DNA of 64,000 nt from an uncultured Prevotellaceae bacterium. GTDB lineage: Bacteria; Bacteroidota; Bacteroidia; Bacteroidales; Bacteroidaceae. The stretch's first letter is position 1. Each line of letters starts with the position of its first letter. The stretch spans positions 1 to 64,000 of the forward strand of contig ONYA01000004.1 in the NCBI GenBank assembly GCA_900321965.1, in the 5' to 3' direction. The position numbers and the translations under genes were made by a program. Under the pieces are notes generated by a model. It was not told where the DNA came from, did not search any database, and worked only from the letters and a program-made list of their open reading frames with translations. Shown here piece after piece: positions 47,050 through 60,182 of this stretch.

Positions 47050-48402
47050 TTAAATGCCAGTATACGTGGCAGGGGTGATGGCGTGCAACTCAGCCTTCAC
47101 GGCATCGCTGACGTCAAGCGTATCAATAAACTGCGCAATAGTCTCTGCGGTCATCTTCTCGTTGGTACGGGTCAAGGCCTTGAGGGTCTCATAGGGGTTG
47201 GGATAGGCCTCACGGCGCAGGATGGTCTGGATGCCCTCGGCGACAACAGCCCACGTATTGTCAAGGTCTTCCTGCAACTTAGCCTCGTTGAGGATCAACT
47301 TGCGCAGACCCTTGAGTGTACTCTGGAAGGCGATGACGGCGTGGCCCATGGGTACACCGACATTGCGCAGGACGGTGGAGTCCGTCAGGTCGCGCTGCAG
47401 ACGGCTGACAGGCAGCTTGGCAGCGAGGAACTGCAGGATGGCATTGGCGATGCCCAAGTTACCCTCGGCATTCTCGTAGTCGATGGGGTTCACCTTGTGG
47501 GGCATAGCACTGGAGCCTACCTCGCCAGCCTTGATCTTCTGCTTGAAGTAGTCCATGGAGATATACATCCAGAAGTCGCGGCAGAGGTCGATGACGATGG
47601 TGTTGATGCGGCGCATGGCGTCGAAGATGGCACCAAGCCAGTCGTAGTTGCTGATCTGCGTGGTGTACTGCTCACGCTCCAGACCGAGCTTCTCAGCCAC
47701 GAAGGTGTTGCCGAAGTCGCGCCAGTCGTACTGCGGATAAGCCACATGATGGGCGTTGAAATTACCGGTGGCACCACCGAACTTCGCCGTAATGGGAATC
47801 TCCTTCAGGCCACGCAACTGCTCTTCAAGACGGTAGACATAGACCATCACCTCCTTGCCGAGACGGGTGGGCGAAGCGGGCTGACCGTGGGTCTTTGCCA
47901 GCATGGGTACGGTCTTCCACTCCTCAGCATAGTCATGAAGCTGCTCAATGAGCTCCTCGACGAGGGGGTAGTAGACCTGCTCCAGAGCCTCCTTGACAGA
48001 GAGGGGGACACTGGTGTTGTTGATATCCTGTGAGGTCAGGCCGAAGTGGATGAACTCCTTGCAATTGGCGGCGACGGAGTCGCTACCCACAGCGAAGCGC
48101 TCCTTAATGAAGTACTCAACGGCCTTCACATCATGGTTCGTCACCTTCTCAATATCCTTGACACGCTGAGCATCGGCCGTCGTAAACGTCCGGTAGATAT
48201 CGCGAAGAGGCTCGAAAAGGCTATGGTCAAAATCCTGAAGTTGGGGTAAGGGAAGCTCACAGAGTGCGATAAAATACTCTATCTCTACGCGCACACGATA
48301 ACGTATGAGGGCGTATTCTGAGAAATACTCGGCTAAGGCTTCTGTCTTACCACGGTAGCGGCCATCAATAGGCGAGATGGCTGTCAATACATTCAAATCC
48401 AT
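47050..48402 (-). CDS. purB: Adenylosuccinate lyase
   Basis: 450 residues. The fumarase/aspartase signature is GSSAMPHKVNPIDYENAEGN, and the catalytic His region is KTHGQPASPT. The start (MDLNVLTAISPIDGRYRGKTEAL) follows the E. coli-type PurB. It makes AMP from adenylosuccinate and also works earlier in purine synthesis. It probably forms an operon with rluB and asnS. A TAAGTTTG box lies about 32 bases upstream. Confidence 0.95.
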   Translation of the reverse strand: MDLNVLTAISPIDGRYRGKTEALAEYFSEYALIRYRVRVEIEYFIALCELPLPQLQDFDHSLFEPLRDIYRTFTTADAQRVKDIEKVTNHDVKAVEYFIKERFAVGSDSVAANCKEFIHFGLTSQDINNTSVPLSVKEALEQVYYPLVEELIEQLHDYAEEWKTVPMLAKTHGQPASPTRLGKEVMVYVYRLEEQLRGLKEIPITAKFGGATGNFNAHHVAYPQYDWRDFGNTFVAEKLGLEREQYTTQISNYDWLGAIFDAMRRINTIVIDLCRDFWMYISMDYFKQKIKAGEVGSSAMPHKVNPIDYENAEGNLGIANAILQFLAAKLPVSRLQRDLTDSTVLRNVGVPMGHAVIAFQSTLKGLRKLILNEAKLQEDLDNTWAVVAEGIQTILRREAYPNPYETLKALTRTNEKMTAETIAQFIDTLDVSDAVKAELHAITPATYTGI

Positions 48403-48433
48403 TGTCGATAATTAACTATCCTTACTATTTGCG

Positions 48434-48441
48434 CAAACTTA
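48434..48441 (-). promoter_or_regulatory. purB: -7 box of purB
   Basis: The minus strand reads TAAGTTTG, 31 bases before the ATG; directly upstream is the terminator of tRNA-Val(TAC). Confidence 0.5.
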
Positions 48442-48464
48442 AAACCGCAGCTCCTGGGCTGCGG
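48441..48464 (-). terminator. Terminator of tRNA-Val(TAC)
   Basis: Stem CCGCAGC/GCTGCGG with a 6-base loop; on the minus strand it is followed by TTTT. It lies 20 bases after the tRNA. Confidence 0.85.
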
Positions 48465-48483
48465 CACTTTCTCTATAACTTCG

Positions 48484-48558
48484 TGGGCGCTGACGGATTC
48501 GAACCGCCGACCCTCTGCTTGTAAGGCAGATGCTCTAAACCAGCTGAGCTAAGCGCCC
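48484..48558 (-). tRNA. tRNA-Val (anticodon TAC)
   Basis: 75 bases on the minus strand: acceptor GGGCGCT/AGCGCCC, D stem GCTC/GAGC, anticodon stem TCTGC/GCAGA with loop CTTACAA (anticodon TAC), T arm with TTCGAAT, discriminator A. CCA is not encoded. Confidence 0.95.
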
Positions 48559-48577
48559 TATTTCGTGTTAGCGGGTG

Positions 48578-48585
48578 CAAAGGTA
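48578..48585 (-). promoter_or_regulatory. -7 box of tRNA-Val(TAC)
   Basis: The minus strand reads TACCTTTG followed by CACCC, about 20 bases before the tRNA, in the 73-base gap after mutL. Confidence 0.6.
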
Positions 48586-48631
48586 ATGCTTTTTCCCGTA
48601 ACCACCAAATTTTTTCGCAGTTTTTTTACAA

Positions 48632-50428
48632 TCATCCCAGTAATTGTTCGATGTCTGTCTGCGGAAAGATACACAGGATGGCACGACCATCAGGGGTATA
48701 GTTGACGTTACCGCAGGCGAAAAGCTGGTTGATAAGTCCTTCCATTTCCTCATTCGACAGCAGCTGGCCGTAGGGAACAGCAGTAGCACGGGCCAGACTC
48801 AGCGCCAACCGGTCGGAAGCCGTCGTCACGTCGGGACTACCTTGGAGGTCGCTCTCGCTGACGATAGTCTGCACCAAGGCGACAGGGTCTCCATCGACAC
48901 CGGCGGGGATAGCATTGACAGCATAGCTGCCGCCACCAAGGGATGTCAGTTCAAAGCCCATAGCCGACAGCTGGGGCAGGACAGTCTCCAAACGGGCGAC
49001 TTCAGACGACGAGAAGAAGACGGCCTCGGGAAAGAGGACGCGCTGCGGCACCATCGTGCGGTCGGCCGTCTGCGTGCGGTACTTCTCGTAGAGGATGCGG
49101 AGGGAGGCCCGGTACTGGTCGACAATCATCAGGCCCGACTTGACGGCAGTCATGATGTAACGGCCTTTGTATTGGTAGTGGACGGGCGACTTCTCGGAAA
49201 TAAGCGACGGGGCTTCGACGGGCGTATCAAACAACGTCGGTGGTGCCGACGGCTGTTCCGTCCGAGCAGGGGTTGCCTCCATCTGGTCCGGGTATGCAGC
49301 GACTCTGTCGCTGCTTGCCTTAAAGGGGTTATAGGCGGGGTTATAGGTGACGCGAGGGGCATCGACAGCCTCGCGATGGGGGTCGAAGACGGGAATGTCA
49401 GGACGGCCTTCCGTGTCGAAGTCGATGGCAGGCACGTCGCAGAACCGGCCGAGGGCATCTCTGACGGCAGCAACGAGGATCTGCCAGAGGGACTGTTCGT
49501 TCTCGAATTTTATCTCGGTCTTCGTCGGGTGGATATTGACGTCGATGTCGGCGGGAGCCACCTCGAAGTACAGCAGATACGGGGGCTGTGTCCCTTCGCC
49601 TATCAGCCGTTCGTAGGCCGACAGCACCGCCTTGTGGAAATACGGATGCTTCATATAGCGGCCGTTGACAAAGAGATACTGGTGGGCACCCTTGCGCTTG
49701 GCGGCTTCTGGCTTGCCGACGAAACCAGTGATAGTGCCTACCACCGTCTTCACCTCGACGGGCAACAGGTCTTGTCCGTAATGTTTGCCGAAGACGTCGG
49801 TGATGCGCTGCAAGAGACTGCCGCTGCGCAGGTTCATCAGCTCACTGTTGCCGGAATGGAGGGTGAAGGCGATGTCGGGATAGACGAGCACAATACGCTC
49901 GAAGGCCGACAGGATATTATTCAGCTCCGTGGCATTCGACTTCAGGAACTTCCGACGGACAGGGACATTATAAAAGAGGTTCTCGACCTTGAAATGGCAA
50001 CCTACGGGACAGGCCACCGGCTCCTGGCTCACCACCTTCGAGGCGGCAATCACCAGACGGGTGCCCACCTCGTCGTCGGCCATGCGTGTGAGCAGCTCCA
50101 CCTGGGCCACGGCGGCGATCGACGGCAGGGCCTCACCACGGAAACCCATGGTGTGAAGGGCAAAGAGGTCGTCGGCCTTGCGGATCTTCGATGTGGCATG
50201 GCGCTCAAAGGCCAGACGGGCGTCGGTCTCCGACATACCCTTGCCGTCGTCAATGACCTGTATCGAGGTACGTCCGGCATCGACGATGACGACGTCGATA
50301 TGCCGGGCACCGGCATCGACGGCGTTCTCTACCAGCTCCTTGATGACGGAGGCCGGCCGCTGGATAACCTCTCCCGCCGCTATCTGGTTGGCAACGGTAT
50401 CGGGGAGGAGCTGGATGACGTCACTCAT
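48632..50428 (-). CDS. mutL: DNA mismatch repair protein MutL
   Basis: 598 residues. The N-terminal GHKL ATPase is complete: ELVENAVDAGA, DDGKGM, TSKI and GFRGEALPSIAAV. The C-terminal dimerisation domain contains VDQYRASLRILYEKY where endonuclease-type MutL proteins have DQHA(x)2E(x)4E, so the metal-binding motif looks degraded here. It couples MutS recognition to strand removal. Its ATG overlaps the stop of the OstA-like gene by 4 bases. Confidence 0.94.
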   Translation of the reverse strand: MSDVIQLLPDTVANQIAAGEVIQRPASVIKELVENAVDAGARHIDVVIVDAGRTSIQVIDDGKGMSETDARLAFERHATSKIRKADDLFALHTMGFRGEALPSIAAVAQVELLTRMADDEVGTRLVIAASKVVSQEPVACPVGCHFKVENLFYNVPVRRKFLKSNATELNNILSAFERIVLVYPDIAFTLHSGNSELMNLRSGSLLQRITDVFGKHYGQDLLPVEVKTVVGTITGFVGKPEAAKRKGAHQYLFVNGRYMKHPYFHKAVLSAYERLIGEGTQPPYLLYFEVAPADIDVNIHPTKTEIKFENEQSLWQILVAAVRDALGRFCDVPAIDFDTEGRPDIPVFDPHREAVDAPRVTYNPAYNPFKASSDRVAAYPDQMEATPARTEQPSAPPTLFDTPVEAPSLISEKSPVHYQYKGRYIMTAVKSGLMIVDQYRASLRILYEKYRTQTADRTMVPQRVLFPEAVFFSSSEVARLETVLPQLSAMGFELTSLGGGSYAVNAIPAGVDGDPVALVQTIVSESDLQGSPDVTTASDRLALSLARATAVPYGQLLSNEEMEGLINQLFACGNVNYTPDGRAILCIFPQTDIEQLLG

Positions 50429-52047
50429 GATTTCTTCTTTTTACGGCTGGCAGCCTGAGGCTTCAGCTCCGTACCAGGCTTCTTCGGGCGCCAGACGAAA
50501 ATATCTTCCTTGGAGATGGGACGGACGTAGTCAAACCACTCAAAACCTTCCAACCGCTTCTTGTCAGGGGGAATCTGAGACATCGGATAGAGGGTGCCCT
50601 CAGCCTTGGGCATCCAGATCTTCTTCATCTTACGATTCTCCATATACATGCGCAACTCGCTGGTCTCGGTATAGTTCAGACCGATAAGCGAACTGTCGGC
50701 ACTGTCCTCCGGGTAATAGATGATGAGGACATTGTCCTTGGCATGGGCCTCGCTGATGGTCCCGTTCTCAAAGAAGGCGAGCATCTCCTTCGACGACACC
50801 TGGTTGTAGTTCTCCATGTCGGGCAGCTGTTCGATAGAAAAGGCCTGATTGACGACATGGGCGTGGTCGACGACGGAATCTTTCATAAAAACCTGGATCT
50901 CCTCACCGATAAGCTGCTGCCGCTGGTTCCACACGATAGGGTCACGGTACATCGTCATACAGGAGTCCTGCGAGTTGTAGACCAGCGAGTCGCAGACGGC
51001 CTGTACGTCAATACGGTACGCGCGAACCTTATTATACGCGTGTATCTTGCGGTAGACGGAGTCGGTATTGATGTTAAAAGTATATATCTTAAATGTGTCG
51101 GCGTGCATATAGAGGGTATCGCGCTGCGAGAAATCCATGACGACGGCCGAGTCAGTACACATGGCATAGCCTCTGAGGTCATCATACTCACCATAGTTAC
51201 AGGTGAGCATATTGTTGTTGACCGTATCGGTGAAGACGACGTTATAGTAGGCCTTGCTCAGTCCGCTCTTCTCGTCGTGCCAGACGCTGTCGGCCACCAA
51301 CGTCTTGCCGCCGTTGGTCAGCACCGACCGGTCTAGCAGACGCGCCCTGTCGTTCTTCGTATCGTAATAGCCGCGTTCTGAGTAGATATGGCTGCGACCC
51401 GACGTGATGTCGGTAGGTCCGACAATCCGCGCTAAGGAGTTATGGGTGTCGTAATACAGGGTGTCAGTGGTAAGGTACATATCCTTGTTGCGCATCTTCA
51501 CGTCGAAGTTAAAGACGGCCACCTTCGTCTTGGTGTTGTACTCACCCCAGTCGGAGACAAGGGTGGTCTTACCGTCGACCATCTTACCACCCTCGAAGAA
51601 ATAGGCATTGTCATACAGACGGTCGAAGTTCAGACTGTCGGTATAGAGCGTCGTGCCGCGGTTCTTCAACACAACATTACGGCGGGCGATGGCCATCTCG
51701 TCATTACCGTCGTAGAAAGCATATTCGCTGACCAACGAGAGGGTATCGCCCTGCACCATCTTCACATGGCCGAAAGCCTCGAACGAGTTGCTGGCCTCGT
51801 AGAAGTAGGCACTGTCACAGTTCAGCGTAGCTCCCTTATGGCGGAACTGCACCTTACCGTTGAGAATCTGGGCATCGCGGTTCGTCCACTGGTCGTAGTG
51901 CAGCACGTCGGCATGGACCAGATAGATGCGCTCGTCCTGCTGCTGCGGGGCACGGCGCGGCCGTTTCTTAGCGGCATAACTCAACGTGCTGGCGAGACAA
52001 ATCACCAGAAACAACGACAACAGATTGAACGACCTATTTCTCATCAC
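50425..52047 (-). CDS. OstA/LptA-like LPS-transport family protein
   Basis: 540 residues with a signal peptide ([19 protein letters not shown]). The mature part is a repetitive beta-rich OstA-like fold: [27 protein letters not shown], then many short DTLYYDT and [17 protein letters not shown] units. The C-terminus is Lys-rich. Members are periplasmic parts of LPS transport (LptA/LptD-N relatives). It lies between SurA and mutL in an outer-membrane biogenesis cluster. It is much longer than E. coli LptA (about 185), as is common in Bacteroidota. Confidence 0.82.
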   Translation of the reverse strand: MMRNRSFNLLSLFLVICLASTLSYAAKKRPRRAPQQQDERIYLVHADVLHYDQWTNRDAQILNGKVQFRHKGATLNCDSAYFYEASNSFEAFGHVKMVQGDTLSLVSEYAFYDGNDEMAIARRNVVLKNRGTTLYTDSLNFDRLYDNAYFFEGGKMVDGKTTLVSDWGEYNTKTKVAVFNFDVKMRNKDMYLTTDTLYYDTHNSLARIVGPTDITSGRSHIYSERGYYDTKNDRARLLDRSVLTNGGKTLVADSVWHDEKSGLSKAYYNVVFTDTVNNNMLTCNYGEYDDLRGYAMCTDSAVVMDFSQRDTLYMHADTFKIYTFNINTDSVYRKIHAYNKVRAYRIDVQAVCDSLVYNSQDSCMTMYRDPIVWNQRQQLIGEEIQVFMKDSVVDHAHVVNQAFSIEQLPDMENYNQVSSKEMLAFFENGTISEAHAKDNVLIIYYPEDSADSSLIGLNYTETSELRMYMENRKMKKIWMPKAEGTLYPMSQIPPDKKRLEGFEWFDYVRPISKEDIFVWRPKKPGTELKPQAASRKKKKS

Positions 52048-52146
52048 CTCTCAATTCTCACTTCTCACTTCTCACTTCTCACTTCTCACCTCTCACTTCT
52101 CACCTCTCACTTCTCACTTCTCACCTCTCACTTCTCACTTCTCACC
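52042..52146. repeat. CTCACTTCT tandem repeat between the SurA and OstA-like genes
   Basis: About 105 bases of TCTCACTT and CTCACCTC units. It fills the gap between the surA stop and the OstA-like start. The same units form the arms of the inverted repeat at 3232-3415. Confidence 0.85.
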
Positions 52147-53518
52147 TCACCCACCCGTGGTATTCAAAGTCGCAATCACGGTAGTCACCATTCATGCGCA
52201 CATAGGTGGCCTTGATCTTCTCCGTCACCCATTTGTTGATCTTCTCGTTACGCATCTTGTTGAGTACCACGTCTTTCAGTATCTGGAAATCCTCGGTGAC
52301 GGTGGCCTTGTGTCCTTCGACACGCTTCTTCAGCTTGACAATGGCACAAACGGTCTTGCCGCGCTCGTTGGTCATCTGGAAAGCCTGCGAAATCTCGCCG
52401 ACCTTCATCGTGTCAACCACACGGGCCACGTCCTGCGGCAGGTCTTGCATACGGAACCTCGACGTACGGCCGCTCTCCGAGGTGTTGGCCATCAGACCGT
52501 GGTTGTTACGGGTGTCCTTGTCGTCGGACAGGTAGGCAGCAGCCTCCTCGAAGGTGAATTTCTGGGCGCGCAGCTCGGTGCCGATGGAGTCGAGACGCAC
52601 GATAGCCTGACTGATAGCCTCATCGCTGACGACAGGCTTGCGCAGGATATGACGCACGTTGATCTTATCACCGCGCTTGTCGATGAGCTGGATGATATGG
52701 AAGCCGAACTCCGACTCCACGATCTTGGAGATCTTCTTCGGGTCGGTCAGTCCGAAAGCTACCGTGGCGAAGTTCTGGTCAAGGACGCTACGGCCGGTAT
52801 AGCCTAACTCACCACCGTTACGGGCGGTACCAGGGTCTTCGGAGTAGAGGCGGGCCAGCGTCGAGAACGAGGTCTCGCCGCGTGTCACACGATCGGTATA
52901 TTCGCGCAACTCTTCTTTCACACGGTTGATCTCCTCCATCTCTATGCGGGGGGTCTGCGTGATGATCTGCACCTCTACCTCAGTGGGTACAAAGGGTAGA
53001 CTGTCCTGAGGCAGGTCCTTGAAATAGCGGCGCACCTCGGCAGGGGTCACCTTGACATCGGAGACAAGCTTCTCACGCATCTTCTGGACCATCTGGCGGT
53101 CGCGGAAGTCGTCGTGCAGCTGGGCACGCATCTGACTGACAGTCTGCTTCTTATACTCCTCGAGCTTCTCGCGCGAACCGGCCATCTGTATCCAGTATTC
53201 TATCTGCTGGTCGATACCTGAGGATATCTCTGCCTCAGTCACCTCGATACTGTCGATGGCGGCCTGGTGGAGGAAGAGCTTCTGGACGGCAATCTGCTCG
53301 GGGATGGCACAGTCGGGATTGCCCTTGAAACGGACACCTTCCTGGGCAGCCTGCAGACGCATCTGCTCGATGTCGCTCCGCAGGATGGGCTCATCGCCGA
53401 CGACCCAGACAACCTCGTCAACGATGGAACCGGGAACGGCGGTGCTGTCGACAGGGCTTGCTGCGACTGAGCCGCTACCTGCAACGAACAGAAGGACAGC
53501 TATGATGGTTTTCTTCAT
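52142..53518 (-). CDS. surA: Periplasmic peptidyl-prolyl isomerase, SurA family
   Basis: 458 residues with a signal peptide ([20 protein letters not shown]). A SurA_N-like chaperone part ([20 protein letters not shown]) precedes a parvulin domain (about 175-285: [51 protein letters not shown]). A second, less canonical parvulin-like segment follows. It helps fold outer-membrane proteins. Three bases separate it from the preceding parvulin gene. Confidence 0.9.
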   Translation of the reverse strand: MKKTIIAVLLFVAGSGSVAASPVDSTAVPGSIVDEVVWVVGDEPILRSDIEQMRLQAAQEGVRFKGNPDCAIPEQIAVQKLFLHQAAIDSIEVTEAEISSGIDQQIEYWIQMAGSREKLEEYKKQTVSQMRAQLHDDFRDRQMVQKMREKLVSDVKVTPAEVRRYFKDLPQDSLPFVPTEVEVQIITQTPRIEMEEINRVKEELREYTDRVTRGETSFSTLARLYSEDPGTARNGGELGYTGRSVLDQNFATVAFGLTDPKKISKIVESEFGFHIIQLIDKRGDKINVRHILRKPVVSDEAISQAIVRLDSIGTELRAQKFTFEEAAAYLSDDKDTRNNHGLMANTSESGRTSRFRMQDLPQDVARVVDTMKVGEISQAFQMTNERGKTVCAIVKLKKRVEGHKATVTEDFQILKDVVLNKMRNEKINKWVTEKIKATYVRMNGDYRDCDFEYHGWVR

Positions 53519-53521
53519 ATT

Positions 53522-54961
53522 TTAATGGTTATTGACAGTCTTGAGGACGTCTTCGTTAACGGTGAACGTGTACTTGCGGCGCAACTCGGCCACCCACTCA
53601 CGCTCCAACTGGTCCTGATAGTCGGCGACCACCTGACCACGAACGTCGGTATAGTCCTCGGGAGCCTTCAGGGTCTTGCCGTAGACGGCATCGATGGGAT
53701 AGTCCTTGACTTTCGTCACCGTCGTGTCTTTCTTGAAGACGGCACTGTCTACCAAGGCATGGTCGCCAGGCTTGAAGATACCCTTCTCCACACGGATGCG
53801 GATGACGGAGTCGCCGTTGAAGGTCTGGCGCAGGGCTTCGTTCCACTGGTCGAACTTCAGTTTCTTCACACACTGCTGCACGGCCTTGACGTCGGCCTGA
53901 GTCTTGACGTGGTAGGCGATACCCTTGAAGCGGGGCTTGTCCCACGCGTATTTCTTCTTGTTGGCCTTGAAGTAGCGAGCCAGACCGGCCTCGTCCTTGG
54001 CGGCCTTGTCCCACACCAGGCGGTTGCTGATCTCGTAAAGCAACAGACCTTCGTAGTACTCACGGATAAGGTTCTTCATGTCGCTGTCCTTGGCCGACAG
54101 TTCGTCGGCTTTCTGGTCCATCACGGCAGCCTGCGTCAGCTTGCCGCCCGACTGGCTTACCAAGGTGTCGACCTTGGCCTGACCGAGACGGTCGCGGATG
54201 CCGCGCTGCTCCATGAACTTCAGGATATTCTCCTTGTGGAACTCAAAGGGTTCCATCTGCTTACGGCCTTTCATCAAGATGATATGGTAACCGTAGGGCG
54301 ACTGCACGATGCCCGACATCTCACCCTCCTTCAGGGCGAAGGCGGCATCTTCGAACTCTTTCACCAACTGACCGCGCGACACGAAGGGCAGCAGACCGCC
54401 CTGACGAGCGCTACCGGGGTCCTGACTCACCTTCTTCGCCATCTCAGCGAAGTCGGCACCGGCCTTCAGGGCTTTGTAGATGGAGTCGATGCGCACCTTG
54501 GCGGCATCCTGCTCGGCCTGCGTGGCTTTCTGGTCGAGACGCAACAGGATATGAGCCGTCTGGATGAGTCCGTCGGGACCTATCTGCTCCACGGTATTGT
54601 CGTAGATATGATGGGCCTCGGCCAGCATATCCTCGTCGGTGACGATGGCCGGCAACACCTGCTGGTCGCGATACTGGGCAAACTCCTGCTTGAACGATGT
54701 CAGCGTGTCGTACTTGGCATCGAGGGCAGCAGCCACCTTCATCTTATAGTTCACAAACAGGTCGACATACTCTAAAACGCTCTTCTTGTCGATGACACCC
54801 TCGGAGTTGTTCTTATTATATGAATATTCAAACTCGCTGAGCGTCACCGGCTTACCTGCCACGGTCATGACGACGGGATCATTCTCCGCAGGCTTCGGCT
54901 GTGCCGAAACAAAAACAGAGGCCACCGACAGCACGGCGGCTATCAGAACTTTCTTTTTCAT
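53522..54961 (-). CDS. Periplasmic parvulin-type peptidyl-prolyl isomerase
   Basis: 479 residues from MKKKVLIAAVLSVASVFVSAQ; an upstream in-frame ATG would run into guaB. A SurA/PpiD-like N-terminal part is followed by a parvulin domain (about 130-235: IQTAHILLRLDQKAT, VSQDPGSARQGGLLPFVSRGQLV, SPYGYHIILMKGRK). The C-terminal half has no clear second PPIase domain. It is the first of two foldase genes in the operon after guaB. Confidence 0.88.
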   Translation of the reverse strand: MKKKVLIAAVLSVASVFVSAQPKPAENDPVVMTVAGKPVTLSEFEYSYNKNNSEGVIDKKSVLEYVDLFVNYKMKVAAALDAKYDTLTSFKQEFAQYRDQQVLPAIVTDEDMLAEAHHIYDNTVEQIGPDGLIQTAHILLRLDQKATQAEQDAAKVRIDSIYKALKAGADFAEMAKKVSQDPGSARQGGLLPFVSRGQLVKEFEDAAFALKEGEMSGIVQSPYGYHIILMKGRKQMEPFEFHKENILKFMEQRGIRDRLGQAKVDTLVSQSGGKLTQAAVMDQKADELSAKDSDMKNLIREYYEGLLLYEISNRLVWDKAAKDEAGLARYFKANKKKYAWDKPRFKGIAYHVKTQADVKAVQQCVKKLKFDQWNEALRQTFNGDSVIRIRVEKGIFKPGDHALVDSAVFKKDTTVTKVKDYPIDAVYGKTLKAPEDYTDVRGQVVADYQDQLEREWVAELRRKYTFTVNEDVLKTVNNH

Positions 54962-54965
54962 ACGT

Positions 54966-56549
<1,584 letters not shown>

Positions 56550-56558
56550 TCACTCGTC

Positions 56559-56666
56559 ACTTTTCACTATTCACTATTCTCTATTCACTATTCTCTATTC
56601 ACTATTCTCTATTCACTATTCTCTATTCACTATTCTCTATTCACTATTCTCTATTCACTATTCACT
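56559..56666. repeat. 14-bp tandem repeat (TATTCACTATTCTC) after recQ
   Basis: About seven near-identical units fill the gap between the guaB promoter and the recQ stop. It is followed by a small hairpin GCTCGC-GAA-GCGAGC at 56668-56682. Confidence 0.85.
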
Positions 56667-56667
56667 A

Positions 56668-56682
56668 GCTCGCGAAGCGAGC
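56668..56682 (-). terminator. Hairpin just after the recQ stop
   Basis: Perfect 6-bp stem GCTCGC/GCGAGC with a 3-base loop, 2 bases after the recQ stop. There is no T-run, so it may be a weak terminator or mRNA-end hairpin. Confidence 0.5.
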
Positions 56683-56684
56683 GC

Positions 56685-58862
56685 TCAGTTCGCCATATCC
56701 GAAATAAACTTGATACGAACAAGACGTATCTCGTCCTCGTCACCGCCAAGTTCCTGGATGGCGGTCTCTAAGTCGTCGGTCTCGGAGTCGGCGAAGTAGT
56801 CGTAGATCTCGTCCACGCGGTCCTCGTCCATCACCTCTTCGAGGAAGTAGTCGATGTTCAGCTTCGTACCGCTATAGACGATGGCCTCCACCTCGTCCAA
56901 CAGGTCGTCGAAGTCGATGTTCTGGGCCGTGGCAATGTCGTCGAGGGCTATCTGGCGGTCGATGTTCTGGATGATCTTCACCTTCAACAGCGACTTCTTG
57001 GCCACCGTCCTGACGCGCAGGTCTACCTGACGCGTGATGTTGTTCTCCTCGCAGTAGCGCTTGATGAGGTCGACAAACTCCTTGGCGTAGGGCTGTTTCA
57101 CCTTGCCCTCGCCGACGCCCTGGATGCTCTTCAGCTCCTCTAACGTCATCGGATATTCCGTGGCCATCTGCTCTAACGAGACGTCCTGGAAGATGACGTA
57201 AGGCGGACGCTCCAACCGCTTCGACACCTTCTTGCGCAGGTCGGTGAGCATACTGCTCAGCACGGGGTCTAAGGCGCTGGTGCCACCGTCGTGGTCGTCG
57301 ACCATATCGGGATCGTCGACATACTCGTGGTCCTTGACAATCATAAACGACGTGGGCGACTTCAGGTATCTCTTACCGGCAGCGGTCAACTTCAGCAGAC
57401 CGTAGTTCTCGACGTCTTTCTTCAGGAAACCGGCAATCAGGGCCTGACGGATGACGGGGTTCCACAGTTTCTCGTCAATGCCCTCACCGGCACCGAAGAG
57501 GTCGTGGTCCTGGTGCTTGTGGGCAAGGATCTCCTCGGTCTCGCGGCCGACGATGAAGTCCTCGATATAGTCGGAACGGAAATTCTCCTTGACGGCTTCT
57601 ATCACCTTCAGCGTCAGCACCAACTGGTCCTTGGCCTCTATCTTCGTCTTCGGATGCAGACAGTTGTCGCAGTTGCCACAGTTGTCCTTGTCGTAGGTCT
57701 CACCGAAATAGTGGAGCAGCATCTTACGCCGGCAGACGCTGGTCTCGGCGTAGGCGGCCGTCTCCTGCAGCAACTGGCGCCCGATATCTTGTTCGGCAAC
57801 GGGCTTGCCCTCCATAAACTTGTCGAGCTTACGCAGGTCTTTATACGAGTAGAAAGCTAAGCAGATGCCCTCGCGACCGTCGCGGCCGGCACGGCCTGTC
57901 TCCTGATAATAGCCTTCGAGCGATTTCGGGATATCGTAGTGGATGACGAAGCGCACGTCGGGTTTGTCGATGCCCATGCCAAAGGCGATGGTGGCAACGA
58001 TGACGTCGATGTCCTGCATGAGGAACTGGTCCTGCGTCTGGGCACGGACGTTCGACTCCAGACCGGCATGGTAGGCCAAGGCCTTGATCTCGTTGGCACG
58101 CAGGATCTCGGCCAACTCCTCGACCTTCTTACGTGAGAGACAGTAGATGATGCCGCTCTTGCCTGAGTGCTGCTTGATGAACTTGATGATGTCCTTGTCG
58201 ATGTCTTTCGTCTTCGGACGGACCTCGTAGTACAGGTTCGGACGGTTGAACGACGACTTGAATTCCGTAGCGTCAACGATGCCGAGGTTCTTCTTGATGT
58301 CGGTACGCACCTTATCGGTGGCGGTAGCGGTCAGTGCAATGATCGGCGCCTCGCCTATCTCGTTGATAATCGGACGGATACGGCGGTACTCCGGACGGAA
58401 ATCATGGCCCCACTCCGAGATACAGTGGGCCTCGTCGATGGCGTAGAACGAGATCTTCACCGTCCGCAGGAACTCCACGTTCTCCTCCTTCGTCAGCGAC
58501 TCGGGAGCGACATACAGCAGCTTCGTGATGCCGGCACGGACGTCGTTCTTCACCTGGTCGATGGCGGTCTTGTTTAACGACGAGTTCAGGTAGTGGGCCG
58601 TCCCTTCGTGCTCGCTCATCTGCGAGATGACGTCCACCTGGTTCTTCATCAACGCTATCAGCGGCGAGATGACGATGGCGACGCCCTCTAACAGCAGCGA
58701 CGGCAACTGGTAGCACAGCGACTTGCCACCACCGGTGGGCATCAGCACAAAGGTGTCCTTACCGTCGAGCACGTTCTGAATGATGGCCTTCTGGTCTCCC
58801 TTAAAAGTGTCGAAGCCGAAATATTTCTTCAGGGCTTCTTGTAAATTAGTTTTTTTCGTCAT
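56685..58862 (-). CDS. recQ: ATP-dependent DNA helicase RecQ
   Basis: 725 residues. Helicase motifs: Walker A MPTGGGKSLCYQLP, DEAH box AIDEAHCISEWGHDFR, motif VI QETGRAGRDG. A zinc-binding part (CRRKMLLHYFGE, CGNCDNCL), a winged helix and an HRDC-like domain near residues 560-630 (EQMATEYPMTLEELKSIQGVGEGK) follow. An extra acidic C-terminal part (about 640-725) extends beyond the E. coli length of 610. It unwinds recombination intermediates. It lies 72 bases after clpX. Confidence 0.95.
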   Translation of the reverse strand: MTKKTNLQEALKKYFGFDTFKGDQKAIIQNVLDGKDTFVLMPTGGGKSLCYQLPSLLLEGVAIVISPLIALMKNQVDVISQMSEHEGTAHYLNSSLNKTAIDQVKNDVRAGITKLLYVAPESLTKEENVEFLRTVKISFYAIDEAHCISEWGHDFRPEYRRIRPIINEIGEAPIIALTATATDKVRTDIKKNLGIVDATEFKSSFNRPNLYYEVRPKTKDIDKDIIKFIKQHSGKSGIIYCLSRKKVEELAEILRANEIKALAYHAGLESNVRAQTQDQFLMQDIDVIVATIAFGMGIDKPDVRFVIHYDIPKSLEGYYQETGRAGRDGREGICLAFYSYKDLRKLDKFMEGKPVAEQDIGRQLLQETAAYAETSVCRRKMLLHYFGETYDKDNCGNCDNCLHPKTKIEAKDQLVLTLKVIEAVKENFRSDYIEDFIVGRETEEILAHKHQDHDLFGAGEGIDEKLWNPVIRQALIAGFLKKDVENYGLLKLTAAGKRYLKSPTSFMIVKDHEYVDDPDMVDDHDGGTSALDPVLSSMLTDLRKKVSKRLERPPYVIFQDVSLEQMATEYPMTLEELKSIQGVGEGKVKQPYAKEFVDLIKRYCEENNITRQVDLRVRTVAKKSLLKVKIIQNIDRQIALDDIATAQNIDFDDLLDEVEAIVYSGTKLNIDYFLEEVMDEDRVDEIYDYFADSETDDLETAIQELGGDEDEIRLVRIKFISDMAN

Positions 58863-58934
58863 ATAGGCTTCCTCCTTTTTCCTCCTTTAGATTTCGAGCA
58901 ACAAAATAAGTCGAGATACCTCGATCCATATATA

Positions 58935-60158
<1,224 letters not shown>

Positions 60159-60182
60159 TCTTCACTATTCACTATTCACTCT

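Noticed and set aside
48644..50458. A long open frame (604 codons) on the plus strand opposite mutL
   Set aside because: MutL is unambiguous on the minus strand; the opposite frame has no recognisable domain and results from GC-rich codon positions.
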